Of a DNA stretch of 64,000 nt, positions 21,788 through 31,965 are shown piece by piece. The position numbers and the translations under genes are program-made. Origin of the DNA: Trifolium pratense (Eukaryota > Streptophyta > Magnoliopsida > Fabales > Fabaceae). Position 1 is the stretch's first letter; each line of letters starts with the position of its first letter. Under the pieces are notes generated by a model, which ran no database searches, was not told the DNA's origin, and saw only the letters and a program-made list of their open reading frames with translations. Location: NCBI RefSeq assembly GCF_020283565.1, contig NC_060059.1, positions 52,519,157 through 52,583,156 on the forward strand. The letters run 5' to 3'.

Positions 21788-22967
21788 TGTTGGAACAAAA
21801 TTGATTCTAAAGCCCTAAGTAAAATTATAAGTTTTGATTTTTTTATTTTTTTACATTAAATATTAAAATGCGCAAACTGACATTTAATTCAAGTGTGCAG
21901 GATCTTATAAGCAAATTCTGACATTCCTAAGCTCTCGAGAAAAGAAACAAGTTCTGAAAGGGATTCAGAAGCAAAGATGAACAAGAGGCTCTTGTCCACT
22001 CAGAAGACTCTGAAGCAAGAAGTTATCATAGGCAAGAAGCCATCAGAAGGTGATCAGCCGCTTATTCTCCTTTCTAGGTGGAACCACACTATACTTTACT
22101 TCATGTGGACTATTTACATCAAAGACGAATCCATCCGAAACCACTAATTCGGAACATTGAGTTGATAAGTTACGTAACTATCATGCCAGAAGTTTCAGAG
22201 AACGTCGAGATTAAGCTAAAAATATCTTTCTCTAATTTGGCATGAGGAATCTAAAAAGGACAATCAAGCTTATCAACATTTTCCTTGATTTGGATGAGCG
22301 TGGAGTCAAACTGAGCAAGTTTATCTGTTTGGTATATATATTTCCTCAAGAAACAAAGTAGAGGAAACTCATTACCACTTTGGTTCAACTTGTTGCTTTC
22401 ACCACCAAACGGCTCAATTCAAATCAGCTGACAACATCTTTGCACAACGGCGGATTGCTCCATTGTGAAGATCATTGACGAATATGTTATCTATCTTTTG
22501 CACACTCACTTCGATATTACAAGCACTTAAGCTCTGAACCTTTGAATTTCATTCACATCAAAGAATACTTTGAAGTCTGTATCTACTTATTGTATTTTAG
22601 CTCTAAGGTTTCATTAGTGTCTTGTATTATCTCAACAATCTTTATTTATACTTTAGATTGAGAAGCCTCTTGCTTGGTGCTTGAGCATTGTGTAGAAGTT
22701 TCTTGTTGTGTGCTTGAGCATTTGTAATCTTGTGTGATTATAGTGGAAATCCCTTGGAAGTGCAAGGGGATTGGACTACTCTCGATTTGTGAGAGGAACC
22801 AGTATAAATTGCTTGTGTCTATCTTCTCTCCTCTTATCTCTTTACCTTTGAGTTTGTTTTGTGTTATCCGCTGCTTTTAAGCTTAAACTTGAAAAACTTT
22901 TACTTTTTCTTAAAACACAATTCAAACCCCCCCCCCCCCCCCCCCCTCTTGTGTTTCCACACCTTCA
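21788..22967 (+). repeat. Solo LTR of the Sirevirus family (1,180 bp), TSD ATATG
   Basis: It begins TGTTGGAACAAAATTG and ends CCACACCTTCA, the same ends as the LTR at 8619-9737. Shared internal blocks include GGAAGTGCAAGGGGA and GTGAGAGGAACCAGTATAAA. Perfect 5-bp duplications ATATG flank it (21783-21787, 22968-22972), and there is no internal region, so it is a recombination-derived solo LTR. It contains a C19 run at 22928-22946, where the full element has C7. Confidence 0.93.
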
Positions 22968-23317
22968 ATATGCCAAATAAAAATTAATATTTCTGAAAAA
23001 TAAAAAATATTTAGAATAAATGGGAAAGCGATAATTTTGTTTTTGAAACAATAAAAAAAATTATTTTTTTTATAAATTAAGAGCATCTAGATATCATGAT
23101 AAGGATAGACATCTCAATTATGTTGGCACCCCTATTATTATATTAACAAGAAGAAAAATAAAAATAAAAATAAGATAATTACAAGGGGATTAGACCTTAC
23201 CCAAAGAAACAAGATAAAAAATCAAAATTCAAGTAATACAACATTACGGAAATCCGAGTTTATCCCTTAAAAATTCTTCTCGGAGCATAGATGGCAAATT
23301 CCCACCACCTCATTTGT
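22968..23317. other. Paralogous spacer, no gene
   Basis: Matches 14900-15020 and, from about 23240, 15340-15430 (GTTTATCCCTTAAAAATTC). Confidence 0.55.
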
Positions 23318-23460
23318 GTGTAAGCATAGCCCAAACTTGCTTTGATGAGACTCTCTCATCTATTAGACTAGTTTTTAGGACTCACTTTGAAGGAGTCTCA
23401 TAAAGACTAGTCTAATAGATGAGAGAGTCTCATCAAAGCAAGTTTGGACTATGCTTACAC
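23318..23460. repeat. Long perfect-looking hairpin, 60-bp arms
   Basis: The left arm (23318-23377) and right arm (23401-23460) are reverse complements over about 60 bp with about two mismatches, separated by a 23-bp loop. Words: GCTTTGATGAGACTCTC on the left, GAGAGTCTCATCAAAGC on the right. Part of the right arm is repeated at about 25213-25242. It looks like an inverted duplication of the GTAAGCATAGCCCAAACTTGC segment, which is also present singly at 15415-15440. Confidence 0.85.
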
Positions 23461-23507
23461 GTCGTTACCTCTCATACATATGAAACCGCTTCAAAGTGTG
23501 TCCTAAA

Positions 23508-25197
23508 TGTTAGATAATAATATTATTAGGGCTTTAAGTATTGGGCTTTATATGTTAGTAGTCTAGTAGTCCATTAGGAATTATTATAAATTGTCTTGTA
23601 ATCCTTATTATGTTAAGTAATGCAATTCTGATCTTATTGAAACCCTAGCCGTCACTTTGTGTTTCTCTCTGAACTTTAACATGGTATCGAGAGCTTGTTT
23701 CGATCCTCCTTAGATTGTGTATTGTTATCTGCTGACGAGTTCCCAAAAAATTTGGGAATAAAATCGTCTTTTGTTTGTAGTGGTTTCCGCTGTCAGTTCC
23801 AAAAGTTTGAGAATAAAATTGTGTTTTTCTGTTTGTCAGTTTGGTTGTTGGTTTAATCGATCTGTTTGTTGTTTCCGATTTGTGAGAGTTGTTTGTGTTT
23901 CCTTCGATTTTGTTTTTCTCATGGTTTCTGATTTGAATATCAACATTGATCGAGTGGTGGGTTGTTAATTTGATTGCTGTCAGTGCCACTAGTATATTAT
24001 TGGGATGTTGTGTTGATAGTATGATGTGGCTTTGCATATGGATGGTGATGAATCGTTGATTTCAATCCTTCGGTATGTCATCATTTCTTTGTTTTTGGGT
24101 ATGGTTATTCTCCTTTTTGTCTGCCATGGGATGTTTGGGGTATTCTTTTTGTTTGAGTTGTTTGTATCTCTCCTCTGTTTCGATTTTGGGTCTCAAAATC
24201 TATGATGTTAGGATTTGTTCAATTCGGTTGTTTGGTTTAGCTTTATTTTGGTTTGATTGGTTCAGTTTCATTTGATTTGGTTCCGGTTTGATTGACTTGG
24301 TTTTGTTTGGTTTGGTGAGTTAAGTACTCACAATCTGTCCGGTGAACGAAAGCTCGCAATCTGGCTGTCTGGTGAGGGAATACTCACAATCTGAATCCGG
24401 TGAGGGAATACTCACAATCTGTCTGGTGAGCGAAAGCTCGCAATCTGTCTGGTGAGCGAAAGCTCGCAATCTGTCTGGTGAGGGAATACTCACAATCTGA
24501 ATATCTGAATCTGGTGAGGGAATACTCACAGTCTGTCTGGTGAGCGAAAGCTCACAATCTGTCTGGTGAGGGAATACTCACAATCTGAATATCTGAATCC
24601 AGTGAGGGAATACTCACAATCTGAATATATGAATCCGGTGAGGGAATACTCACAGTCTGTCTGGTGAGCGAAAGCTCACAATCTGTCTGGTGAGGGAATA
24701 CTCACAATCTGAATATCTGAATCCGGTGAGAGAATACTCACAATATGACTATTTGAAACTCTGAAACTTTGAAGCCTGAAATCTGAAGCTTGAAGTCCGA
24801 AGCTGAAGCTGAAGTCGAATCTGGTTACCCACTTCGGTTAATGCAATTAGTTAATTTAGTTTATTTTCAGGGTTGATTTTGTGACAAGCTCCAAGCTTAG
24901 TAAGCTTTAGCTTGAGGGGTAGTATTAGAAATAAAATATTTAGTTAGAGTTAGTATGATTTCGTTTTTTGTCTGACAAACTCTCGATGATTATCTGTTAA
25001 TGCATCGTGAGTTTGAGGGAAAGTGTTAGATAATAATATTATTAGGGCTTTAAGTATTGGGCTTTATATGTTAGTAGTCTAGTAGTCCATTAGGAATTAT
25101 TATAAATTGTCTTGTAATCCTTATTATGTTAAGTAATGCAATTCTGATCTTATTGAAACCCTAGCCGTCACTTTGTGCTTTTCTCTGAACTTTAACA
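23508..25197 (+). mobile_element. TRIM-like non-autonomous LTR retroelement, 1.69 kb, TSD CTAAA
   Basis: Two 174-bp terminal direct repeats (23508-23681, 25024-25197; TGTTAGATAATAATATT...CTGAACTTTAACA) differ at two positions, so the insertion is recent. A PBS TGGTATCGAGAGC abuts the left repeat, and a short purine run GAGGGAAAG precedes the right one. CTAAA flanks both sides (23503-23507, 25198-25202). The 1.34-kb interior has no gag or pol. It holds T/G-rich DNA and a minisatellite (24317-24748), so mobilisation must depend on another element. Confidence 0.92.
24317..24748 (+). repeat. Hairpin-forming minisatellite inside the TRIM-like element
   Basis: About 13-14 variant units of 27-45 bp. 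Each is built on GGTGAGSGAAWRCTCRCAATCTG, in which GTGAG and CTCAC (or GCGAAAGC) can pair. Two unit types (GAGGGAATACTC and GAGCGAAAGCTC) alternate irregularly, with optional GAATATCTGAATCC spacers. Unlike a CRISPR array, the spacers repeat. Confidence 0.88.
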
Positions 25198-25369
25198 CTA
25201 AAGACAAGCAAATTAAAGACTAGTCTAATAGATGAGAGAGTTACAAATTAAACACTTAATATGCTCAATGTAGAACTCTTAAAATGTTCTAGTTCAAACC
25301 ACAGGGTCGTTGTTTTGATGAGATGGACTTATTATGTGTATTAATTTTTCGAATATGTAGTCACATTGC

Positions 25370-25436
25370 TTGTGTTCTTATTTTGTTATCATCAAAATAT
25401 TAAATACAAGTATAGTATTTGAACCAATTTGGTTCC
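25370..25436 (-). repeat. Fragment of a Sirevirus-like LTR start
   Basis: On the minus strand it reads TGTTGGAACCAAATTGG..., then TTTTGATGATAACAAAA, like the first 70 bp of the LTR at 9737. The rest is absent. Confidence 0.6.
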
Positions 25437-25735
25437 AACAATCATATGGTATAGTAAACATCAAAACAAAAAAAAAAATCATATGGCATAACTTTTTTCT
25501 TTTTTTTGGTCATGGCATAGTACCTCTAACTTATAAATAAATAAATAAGTGTGTTGTGACCTCTTTGCATTTAATGTTTCCAAAACTATTTTTTTCATCG
25601 TTCACCAATATTATTTCTACTGTCAAAAATAAATTAAAAAAAAAAAAAATAAAACCAATACTGTATTATTTTCTTTTGGGATTTTTCTCTTCTCTATAAT
25701 GAAGGGCTAAAATAAATAAATAAAATCTAATGAAT
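25437..25735. other. AT-rich spacer, no gene
   Basis: Contains A/T runs only; nothing recognised. Confidence 0.5.
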
Positions 25736-25740
25736 CTTTG

Positions 25741-26050
25741 TGTTGGGAATAATGCATAAATATCTTTTTTGGAAGATTTTATATTTAAATATAGTTTATA
25801 TTTATATTTGGAATAAAATAATATTAGGATTTATGATTTATATTTCTGTTTAGAATATTTAAGATTTGTTTAGAATTTATTATAGGATTAGTGTTTTTTT
25901 TTATGTAGCTCTATATATAGAGTCATAAGCATGATGAATAAAACAAGAACTTTAGTATTCTTCATATAACCCTATATTTGAGGAGAGTTTTCTCCCTAAA
26001 ATTATATCTCACCAAATTCCGCGATAACAAAAACACAAAAAACCATATCA
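25741..26050 (+). repeat. Solo LTR, 310 bp, TSD CTTTG, upstream of the NCR gene
   Basis: It begins TGTTGGGAATAATGC and ends AAACCATATCA. It is flanked by CTTTG on both sides (25736-25740, 26051-26055). It has a TATA-like TCTATATATAGAG near 25910 and lies 256 bp upstream of the NCR start, so it could affect NCR expression (inference). Confidence 0.82.
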
Positions 26051-26306
26051 CTTTGATGAGTATCAAGAGTTTTGTTTAAGAAGTTTAATAAGTTTAAACC
26101 TTTAAATGATAAATTGAGTGAGCTAAAGATTAACACGACTCGTTGATCTATCTTAGAGACCTTTAAACAATTTACTCACTTTTATTAATAGTTAACTGCA
26201 ACTCTTAAGTGCTAAATTCTATTTACTTGAATTTGACATAACGTGAAATTTTTACTATAAAGTGTTTAAACAAATTTTTATTTACTACATGTAAAGGGAG
26301 AAAAAT

Positions 26307-26584
26307 ATGGCTCAAAACTCCAAGTTTATTTATGTTTTGATAATCTTTCTTTTTCTATTTCTTGCTCTAACCAGCGGCCGTGAGTAATTTTTTACATTAT
26401 TTTCACATATTATTATTTATGTTATACACAACATTTCATTATCTTCTGGTAACATTCCTTCATATTTTTATTTAACTTTGCAGATCCGGAATGTAGACAT
26501 GACAATGATTGTCCAAGAAATATGTGTCTATCTATTTTATATCCGAAGTGCATTAATTTATTTTGTGAGTGTGTGCAAGTGTAA
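26307..26584 (+). CDS. Nodule-specific cysteine-rich (NCR) peptide, 57 aa, 2 exons
   Basis: Exon 1 is 26307-26379 and exon 2 is 26484-26584, with a 104-bp GT...AG intron. Exon 1 encodes an NCR-style signal peptide (MAQNSKFIYVLIIFLFLFLA). Exon 2 encodes a mature peptide with six cysteines spaced C-x5-C-x4-C-x7-C-x4-C-x-C (starting PECRHDNDC, ending FCECVQV). The short length, the intron just after the signal peptide and this spacing are the hallmarks of the NCR family. Such peptides are made in infected nodule cells of IRLC legumes, delivered to symbiosomes, and drive terminal differentiation of rhizobial bacteroids. By count the mature part has four acidic and three basic residues, so it is near-neutral to mildly anionic, not strongly cationic. 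A solo LTR lies just upstream; a paralogous stub is at 15530-15587. Confidence 0.88.
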
Positions 26585-28148
26585 CCATTAACATGAAAAA
26601 TAATTGGTTTAGTTGTACTTTTGATTTCTTCATTTTCACCATTTTGTAGAATTAGTCCATCTATTTTAAAATCCGATAGTTTTGATCCCTCGATCAAATA
26701 TTTGGCTTAAAATATGGTGATGTAATAAGTTTTAAGTGAATTTTTTAAGGGATTTGCCTACAATTCATTGATGTTATCTTTTTCTATCATCAAATCCTAT
26801 GTCACATAACTTAAAACATTATTACATTACATCACCAATTTTTAGTTGAAAAATATGAAAGAGACTTAAACTATTATATTTTAAAATAGACGGACCAAAT
26901 CTACAAAATATATAGTAAATGCAGGAAAATCAAAATTATAATTAAGCTAAAATAATTATAGTTATTTATAAGCTTTTTTTTCTTTTAAAATTATAAGCTT
27001 GTAATTTATTTATATGTCATAACTTTTGATGTATATTTCTCTTATGTCTCAGTTTCTTTGACAAGCTCGAAATTGTATTTTCTATATATTTTATCGTTCA
27101 TTAATATAAAATTTCAGAAACAACATTGCACAATGTAAAAAAGTTTTTAGATAATTTCACTACTTAATGTCCATATACTTGCTCATCTCAATTATCAGTC
27201 AGTCCATAATAAAATAATTGGTTTCTTTATTTTATTACGCAAATTAGAAATATTTGCTTTATATGTTTAACGGTTTTTTAACTCCTATAACAACAACAAT
27301 TGAAGATGGTACGAAATCATCAATGTTCATTAGGCTCTATTATTAAATTTGTATTTCTATAGTTTTCAAATAGCACAAGGTTTTTTTAACTGATTAAATC
27401 AAAAACTTCCTTTCTAATATAGAAATCGACTAATGTAACTTCTATCTATCCAAAAAAAAAAAAAAAATCATAAGATTAGTGATTGATAGTGTTTTGTTGT
27501 CCGAGAACATTGGCATTTTATTAAACATGAGAGAATGAGTTCTAAAGAGAAAGATTTTTTAACATCAAAAGTTGGTCGAGTGATAAAGAACAAATTTTGA
27601 ATCCAAAGATTTCAGATTCAAATCCGCTAATGTCCTTTCTAGTGATACAGAGTCAATTTAAGGACAATAAGGGGAAAGTAATCGAGATGACAACAAGGTT
27701 AGAAGTTTATATCGAAATATCTCTTATAGCAGTAAACGCAACTTTTGACTGTTACATGAAACACACTTTCTGATAATCCGATACAACTATTTTTCAATGT
27801 TTTAAATAGGCCACAAATCAACACTAGCTCGTATCAGTAAACTCAAAATAACTTTTGTATTTGATCAGTAGTTCAAGCATAATATCCTCATAGCGACAAA
27901 CAAAGATCTTGTCCAAACCCCCGGACATCAAATCTATCTCTGCATCTTCAAATAAAAACATCTGAAACCAACTCCGCGCTATCGTTTCATATTGGAAAAT
28001 CCAGAATGGGCCACTTCTTTATTTTATAGACATGCATATTCAAATTCCATAGCATATGAGAGAAATTTAGGGTAAGGGAATTGTTGGGCGAAAATAAATT
28101 CAAAGTCTTACATATTTAACGACATCAAGGCAAGCGAAGGGAACATAC
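26585..28148. other. Intergenic DNA with a SINE-like relic
   Basis: No gene seen. 26585-26830 is the NCR 3' flank shared with 15588-15850, and 27130-27210 matches 17285-17350. Around 27565-27640 a tRNA-like pair (TTGGTCGAGTGAT and CAGATTCAAATCCG) suggests an old SINE. Confidence 0.55.
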
Positions 28149-29863
28149 CTATTTTTCCCATCCTCCTAGTCTCGTTCCAGGGTCATAGTTTGAAAACAGT
28201 CGAAATTCATTTCCAAGCTTGCTAAAGTGATGAGGTCTAAACCCGCAAGGATGCAAGTCCAAGATCTCAGCTGCCCTTTCTTTCTGCACTTCGCCTACAA
28301 TTACAAAACCAAACTTTGGATACTAATTTACATTTTATCAATTCTTTAAACTAATGATCTCGTCATGAACCTTCTATTAAGCCTATGTTTGGTATCACGA
28401 TGGATATATCAGAATCACGGTGACCCACCGTAATTCTGCAGAAGCTACACTCTGTAGCTTTTGGAAAATCACGGTGGGTCACCCTGATTCTGGCATACTC
28501 ATTGTGATCCCAAACATACACTAAGAGTAATTCATAATTTTCCATGCTATGATGCAAAACAAAAAGGATAAAGTTCATTATTACCCGTGAGTAGAAGCAA
28601 AAACAACTCTCCAGGTTGTCTGAGAAAAGAAACTGTTTCGGCAACTTTTTCCAAGCACTCTTTGCTCTATTAACAAAACAATTAGCATAATTAGATAAGG
28701 AATAGGATCATTGTTATGTAAAATAGAAATAATCTACAATAATAAAGTCTCAGAAAGATTCCTCACCTAGTGTCTTTTCTGTCTTCCCTAGGGAAGGACC
28801 AAATTTTATTACAAATTTAAAATATGAAGGTTCATCAACTGCTTTTGCTCTGACTTTGAATGAATTTTTCTTTTAAATTATAGTTTTTACAGTTTAAGAC
28901 TATACATCATAGCTTTTATTTCATCTAGCTAGTGAATATTTTGAAGCAAAACAAAATAGGGGAGGCTCCTTTGAAGAATTGTTGGTAATTTAACCAATAC
29001 CCAATGAGTAAACTTGCAAGTGGTGCCCATAAACTAATTTTTACTCCGTTTGCAAATTTACATGGCTAATTTTTATTGGAAGTTGGGTAAGTTACCCACA
29101 ATTCCTCAAAGGCAACCTAGAAAAAGCAAACAAAATATTAGATTGATATTAGAGGAGGAATTAAACTTGAGAGAAGTTCAACACAATACATTAGTTATAT
29201 TAATAAAATTTATAAAACTGGGAATCTATGCTTTCAAAAATAAAAGAAGGAAAGAGCGATGATACTTGTATTTACACTCCAAAATAAATATGTCCTTTTA
29301 ACTATGACGTGAAAAAAGAGGAAAGAAATAAATTTGTTATGAATAAAAATAAAACTTAAGACAAGTTCACCACAACACATTTATCATAATAAACTTTAAG
29401 AGAATGGGAATCCATGATTTCAAAAATAGAAGAAAAGTGTGATGCTTTTTATAGACTCCAATATAAATATAAACCCTTTATACTGACTGCATACGCTATT
29501 GGGAGAAACGGACTCACAGAAATTGCAAGACATCATGATAAAGACCTGAGTATGAGAAATACTTATATCGGCACAACCCCAAATAAGTATTTCTTAGACA
29601 CACTCACATGAAGCTAAAAAAATTAAATAGAAAATGATTAAAGTAATATAAATTGATGTGATTATTTTATTTTATTTTAAATTTTTTAAATTTGTGTGCG
29701 CGCCTAAATTGTGTCCAAATATTTGTGCCTAGACAAGACTATCTCCCCGAGTATGAGGGATAAAAGAAAAGGGCTATTATTGTAATAAAGAGTGTGTTGA
29801 GGTTATATTGTAAATAATTAATGGGTTAAGATGCTTAGTTGGCAAGTTTGTTATGCCTTAGTA

Positions 29864-29942
<79 letters not shown>

Positions 29943-31965
29943 GATGAGGGAAGTGTGGGATTATGAAAGATTTTAGTTGGAACCATTATGGTTAAGCAAA
30001 TAAAGGACTCAAAGGGTAGATTGGAATCACTTCCTTCTACACATTTTATCTTTCATTTTGCTATTGTAAGAGCTTTGCTCCATTTTCAGTCAATAAATAC
30101 ATTATTTCATATACTTGCATTTCCGGGTCCAACACATCAGAAGATTGAGTGAAAATGATTCAACTCTCTTACATCGAGGAAAAGAGTGAACTAACTCTAA
30201 CCATCTAACTAACTCCAACTGCTTGTAATAATTAACTAATCCTGTAGTTACAACAGTGATAAATACAAGTTGTACATCTCATTTCGGATGCAAATATACA
30301 CAATAGAAGAAATTAAGTATTAATTGAATAAAGATATAAGTTCAAAAACCATTTTTCACAGAAAAAAATGACATGAGAATCAATTAATCCTCCATAGCTC
30401 AAAATTATTTACAGTTTTGTTGAAAGTGCATAAACAATTGAAATTGACAGAAGTGGGAAGCAAAAGGTATAAACAATTGACAAAAGTAGAAGTAAAATAA
30501 ATAACAAAAGGAATATGTGTGAGTATGTCATCAAGTTAAAGTAGGCAAAATCTCTGTGCAATTAACTCTCACCAAATACGGAGGATCGGCAACTATAACT
30601 TTGCAGGAATGCTTCAATTCTGATGGCAACTCCTCGGGGTGATTGTAGTCATAGAATGTGTAGTCACTTCCATATTGCTCAAAACGTTTATCGTACTCAA
30701 GAAGTTGCACAGAAACATAAGGATCCATTTTCTGAAAATTAAAAATCAATAAATAATATCAAAACCATTCTTAAGATTTGGTACAAACCTGACTTATAAA
30801 GCTTATAAACACATTTTTAGGCCTTATCTCATTCAATTCAACTTGATAATAAGTGGAACATGTCACATCCTGGACATGTGGAACATGTCCTGAATGGCCC
30901 GATAATAAGTGGCACAACGGATCTTAGATAGACGCTTGTTTGGATAAACAGCTTATTTGTAGCTTATAGCACAAATGCTTATCATAACAAACTCTTGTGT
31001 ATAAGCTTACATAAACTATTTTTGAAGCAAAAGATAAAATACAGATAAATTGTTTTTATATATACTAAGAGTTATTTTCATCGGCTATATTGGGGAACTT
31101 ATGAAAATAAGCTTAAACAAACTTATGAAAATTGTCATAAGCTGATTTCTTAAGTACTTTCAAACGGTCTCACAAAACTTATATAAGTAGATAAGCTCAA
31201 ATAAGTCAATCCAAACATGCCCTGTATATCTAGCATCTTAAAATTTGAGTTGGTCAAACTAAGCTACAACATTGGTTTGTCTCCCAATTATATAAACACT
31301 AAATCATCCAAGGTAGTAATCTTAATGATTATCATCAATAAATAAAACCACTATATCATAGAATTAAACATTGCTAACAATGTTTCAAAAAAAAAAAAAA
31401 CATTGCTAACAAGTTTGAACAAGAAACAATTATTCATAGAAAAACCGATTGTTAGTTGGTTCGGTGGTGATTGGCATTGAACTTGGTAGGAAAACCACGG
31501 TCCCATCCCCGCAAATGGGAGGGGGCTGGGACTATTTGATGCCAGAACCGACCCCGAGCCAGATTAAACTTGAGAGCCAAAAAAAAATTATTCCTAGAAA
31601 AGATTGCGAGACAGAGATAAGAAATTAGAGAAGACCTTGAGATAAGCATAGAGGGTAGGGCAAGCGATACAAGCAACACGAGAATCAACGCCATTGGAGA
31701 GAGTGAGAACCTCTTCAGCAACAGTTTTTGCAGTTTCTGAATCGTACCAGAACTGACTCAGTCTCCAATCTTCAGATACAAGAGAAACCTCTGAGTCTCC
31801 GGCATCGGAGTGACTCTGCTGCTCGGAGAGGAATTCTTTAAGGGCGGCGAGAGTATGAGAGCTCAGAACTGGAGTGTCTTCGTCATCGCTGTTGTCATAA
31901 GAAGGGGCTGAGGACTCACTGAGTCCGTTTACCGAGTTAGGGTTCAGTTTCAGTTGATCCTCCAT
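28149..31965 (-). CDS. EEF1A lysine methyltransferase-like (EFM5/EEF1AKMT1, formerly N6AMT2), 238 aa
   Basis: Four exons on the minus strand: 31965-31636, 30731-30573, 28666-28585, 28294-28149; all junctions are GT/AG and the sum is exactly 239 codons. The N-terminal 55 residues are acidic and Ser-rich. The methyltransferase domain follows, with LSQFWYDSETA near 70, YDYNHPEELP near 138, and the catalytic DPPY at residues 159-162. SKECLEKVAETV, GEVQKERAAEIL, RPHHFSKLGNEFRLF and a final DPGTRLGGWEK come last. This order matches the family first annotated as N6-adenine methyltransferase 2 and later shown in yeast and human to methylate a lysine of elongation factor 1A. A cytosolic role is expected. 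Intron 2 (1.84 kb) contains a MITE and a solo LTR; intron 1 contains a SINE and a MITE-like repeat. Coding exons look intact. Confidence 0.92.
28383..28519. mobile_element. Small MITE in EFM5-like intron 2
   Basis: About 137 bp, almost entirely palindromic: TATGTTTGGTATCACGATG at one end and CATTGTGATCCCAAACATA at the other. The inner ATCACGGTGACCC faces GGGTCACCCTGAT. Target duplication unclear. Confidence 0.72.
29175..29470 (+). repeat. Imperfect tandem duplication (about 175 bp) in EFM5-like intron 2
   Basis: The block with AAACTGGGAATCTATG, TTTCAAAAATAAAAGAAG and ACACTCCAAAATAAATA (29165-29290) recurs as GAGAATGGGAATCCATG, TTTCAAAAATAGAAGAA and AGACTCCAATATAAATA (29345-29470). Confidence 0.6.
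29536..30134 (+). repeat. Solo LTR, 599 bp, TSD CATCA, in EFM5-like intron 2
   Basis: It begins TGATAAAGACCTGAG and ends CATTTCCGGGTCCAACA, an end style seen in plant Ty3/gypsy LTRs. Perfect CATCA duplications are at 29531-29535 and 30135-30139. An (AT)n tract sits in the middle. It lies in the plus direction, opposite to the host gene. Confidence 0.8.
29869..29938. repeat. (AT)n microsatellite, about 70 bp
   Basis: Uninterrupted AT dinucleotides inside the solo LTR. Confidence 0.95.
30928..31225. mobile_element. MITE-like repeat in EFM5-like intron 1
   Basis: CTTGTTTGGATAAACAGCTTAT near the left end and AAATAAGTCAATCCAAACATGCCC near the right are complementary in outline. The interior is rich in ATAAGCTTA words shared with 47565-47730, 54188-54375 and 58846-59147. 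Confidence 0.5.
31446..31585 (+). mobile_element. SINE in EFM5-like intron 1
   Basis: It starts GTTAGTTGGTTCGGTGGTG (box A-like), continues with ACCACGGTCCCATCCCCG (diverged box B) and ends GAGAGCCAAAAAAAA. Direct repeats AATTATTCMTAGAAAA (about 31428-31444 and 31586-31601) flank it. A second copy is at 56561-57039. Confidence 0.8.

Noticed and set aside
24317..24748. CRISPR-like array of regularly spaced repeats
   Set aside because: Spacers are themselves repeated, the DNA is a plant retroelement interior, and no cas genes exist; it is a minisatellite.
28149..31965. DNA N6-adenine methyltransferase activity
   Set aside because: The DPPY motif and old family name suggest it, but the family is now known to methylate lysine in elongation factor 1A; DNA methylation is not claimed.
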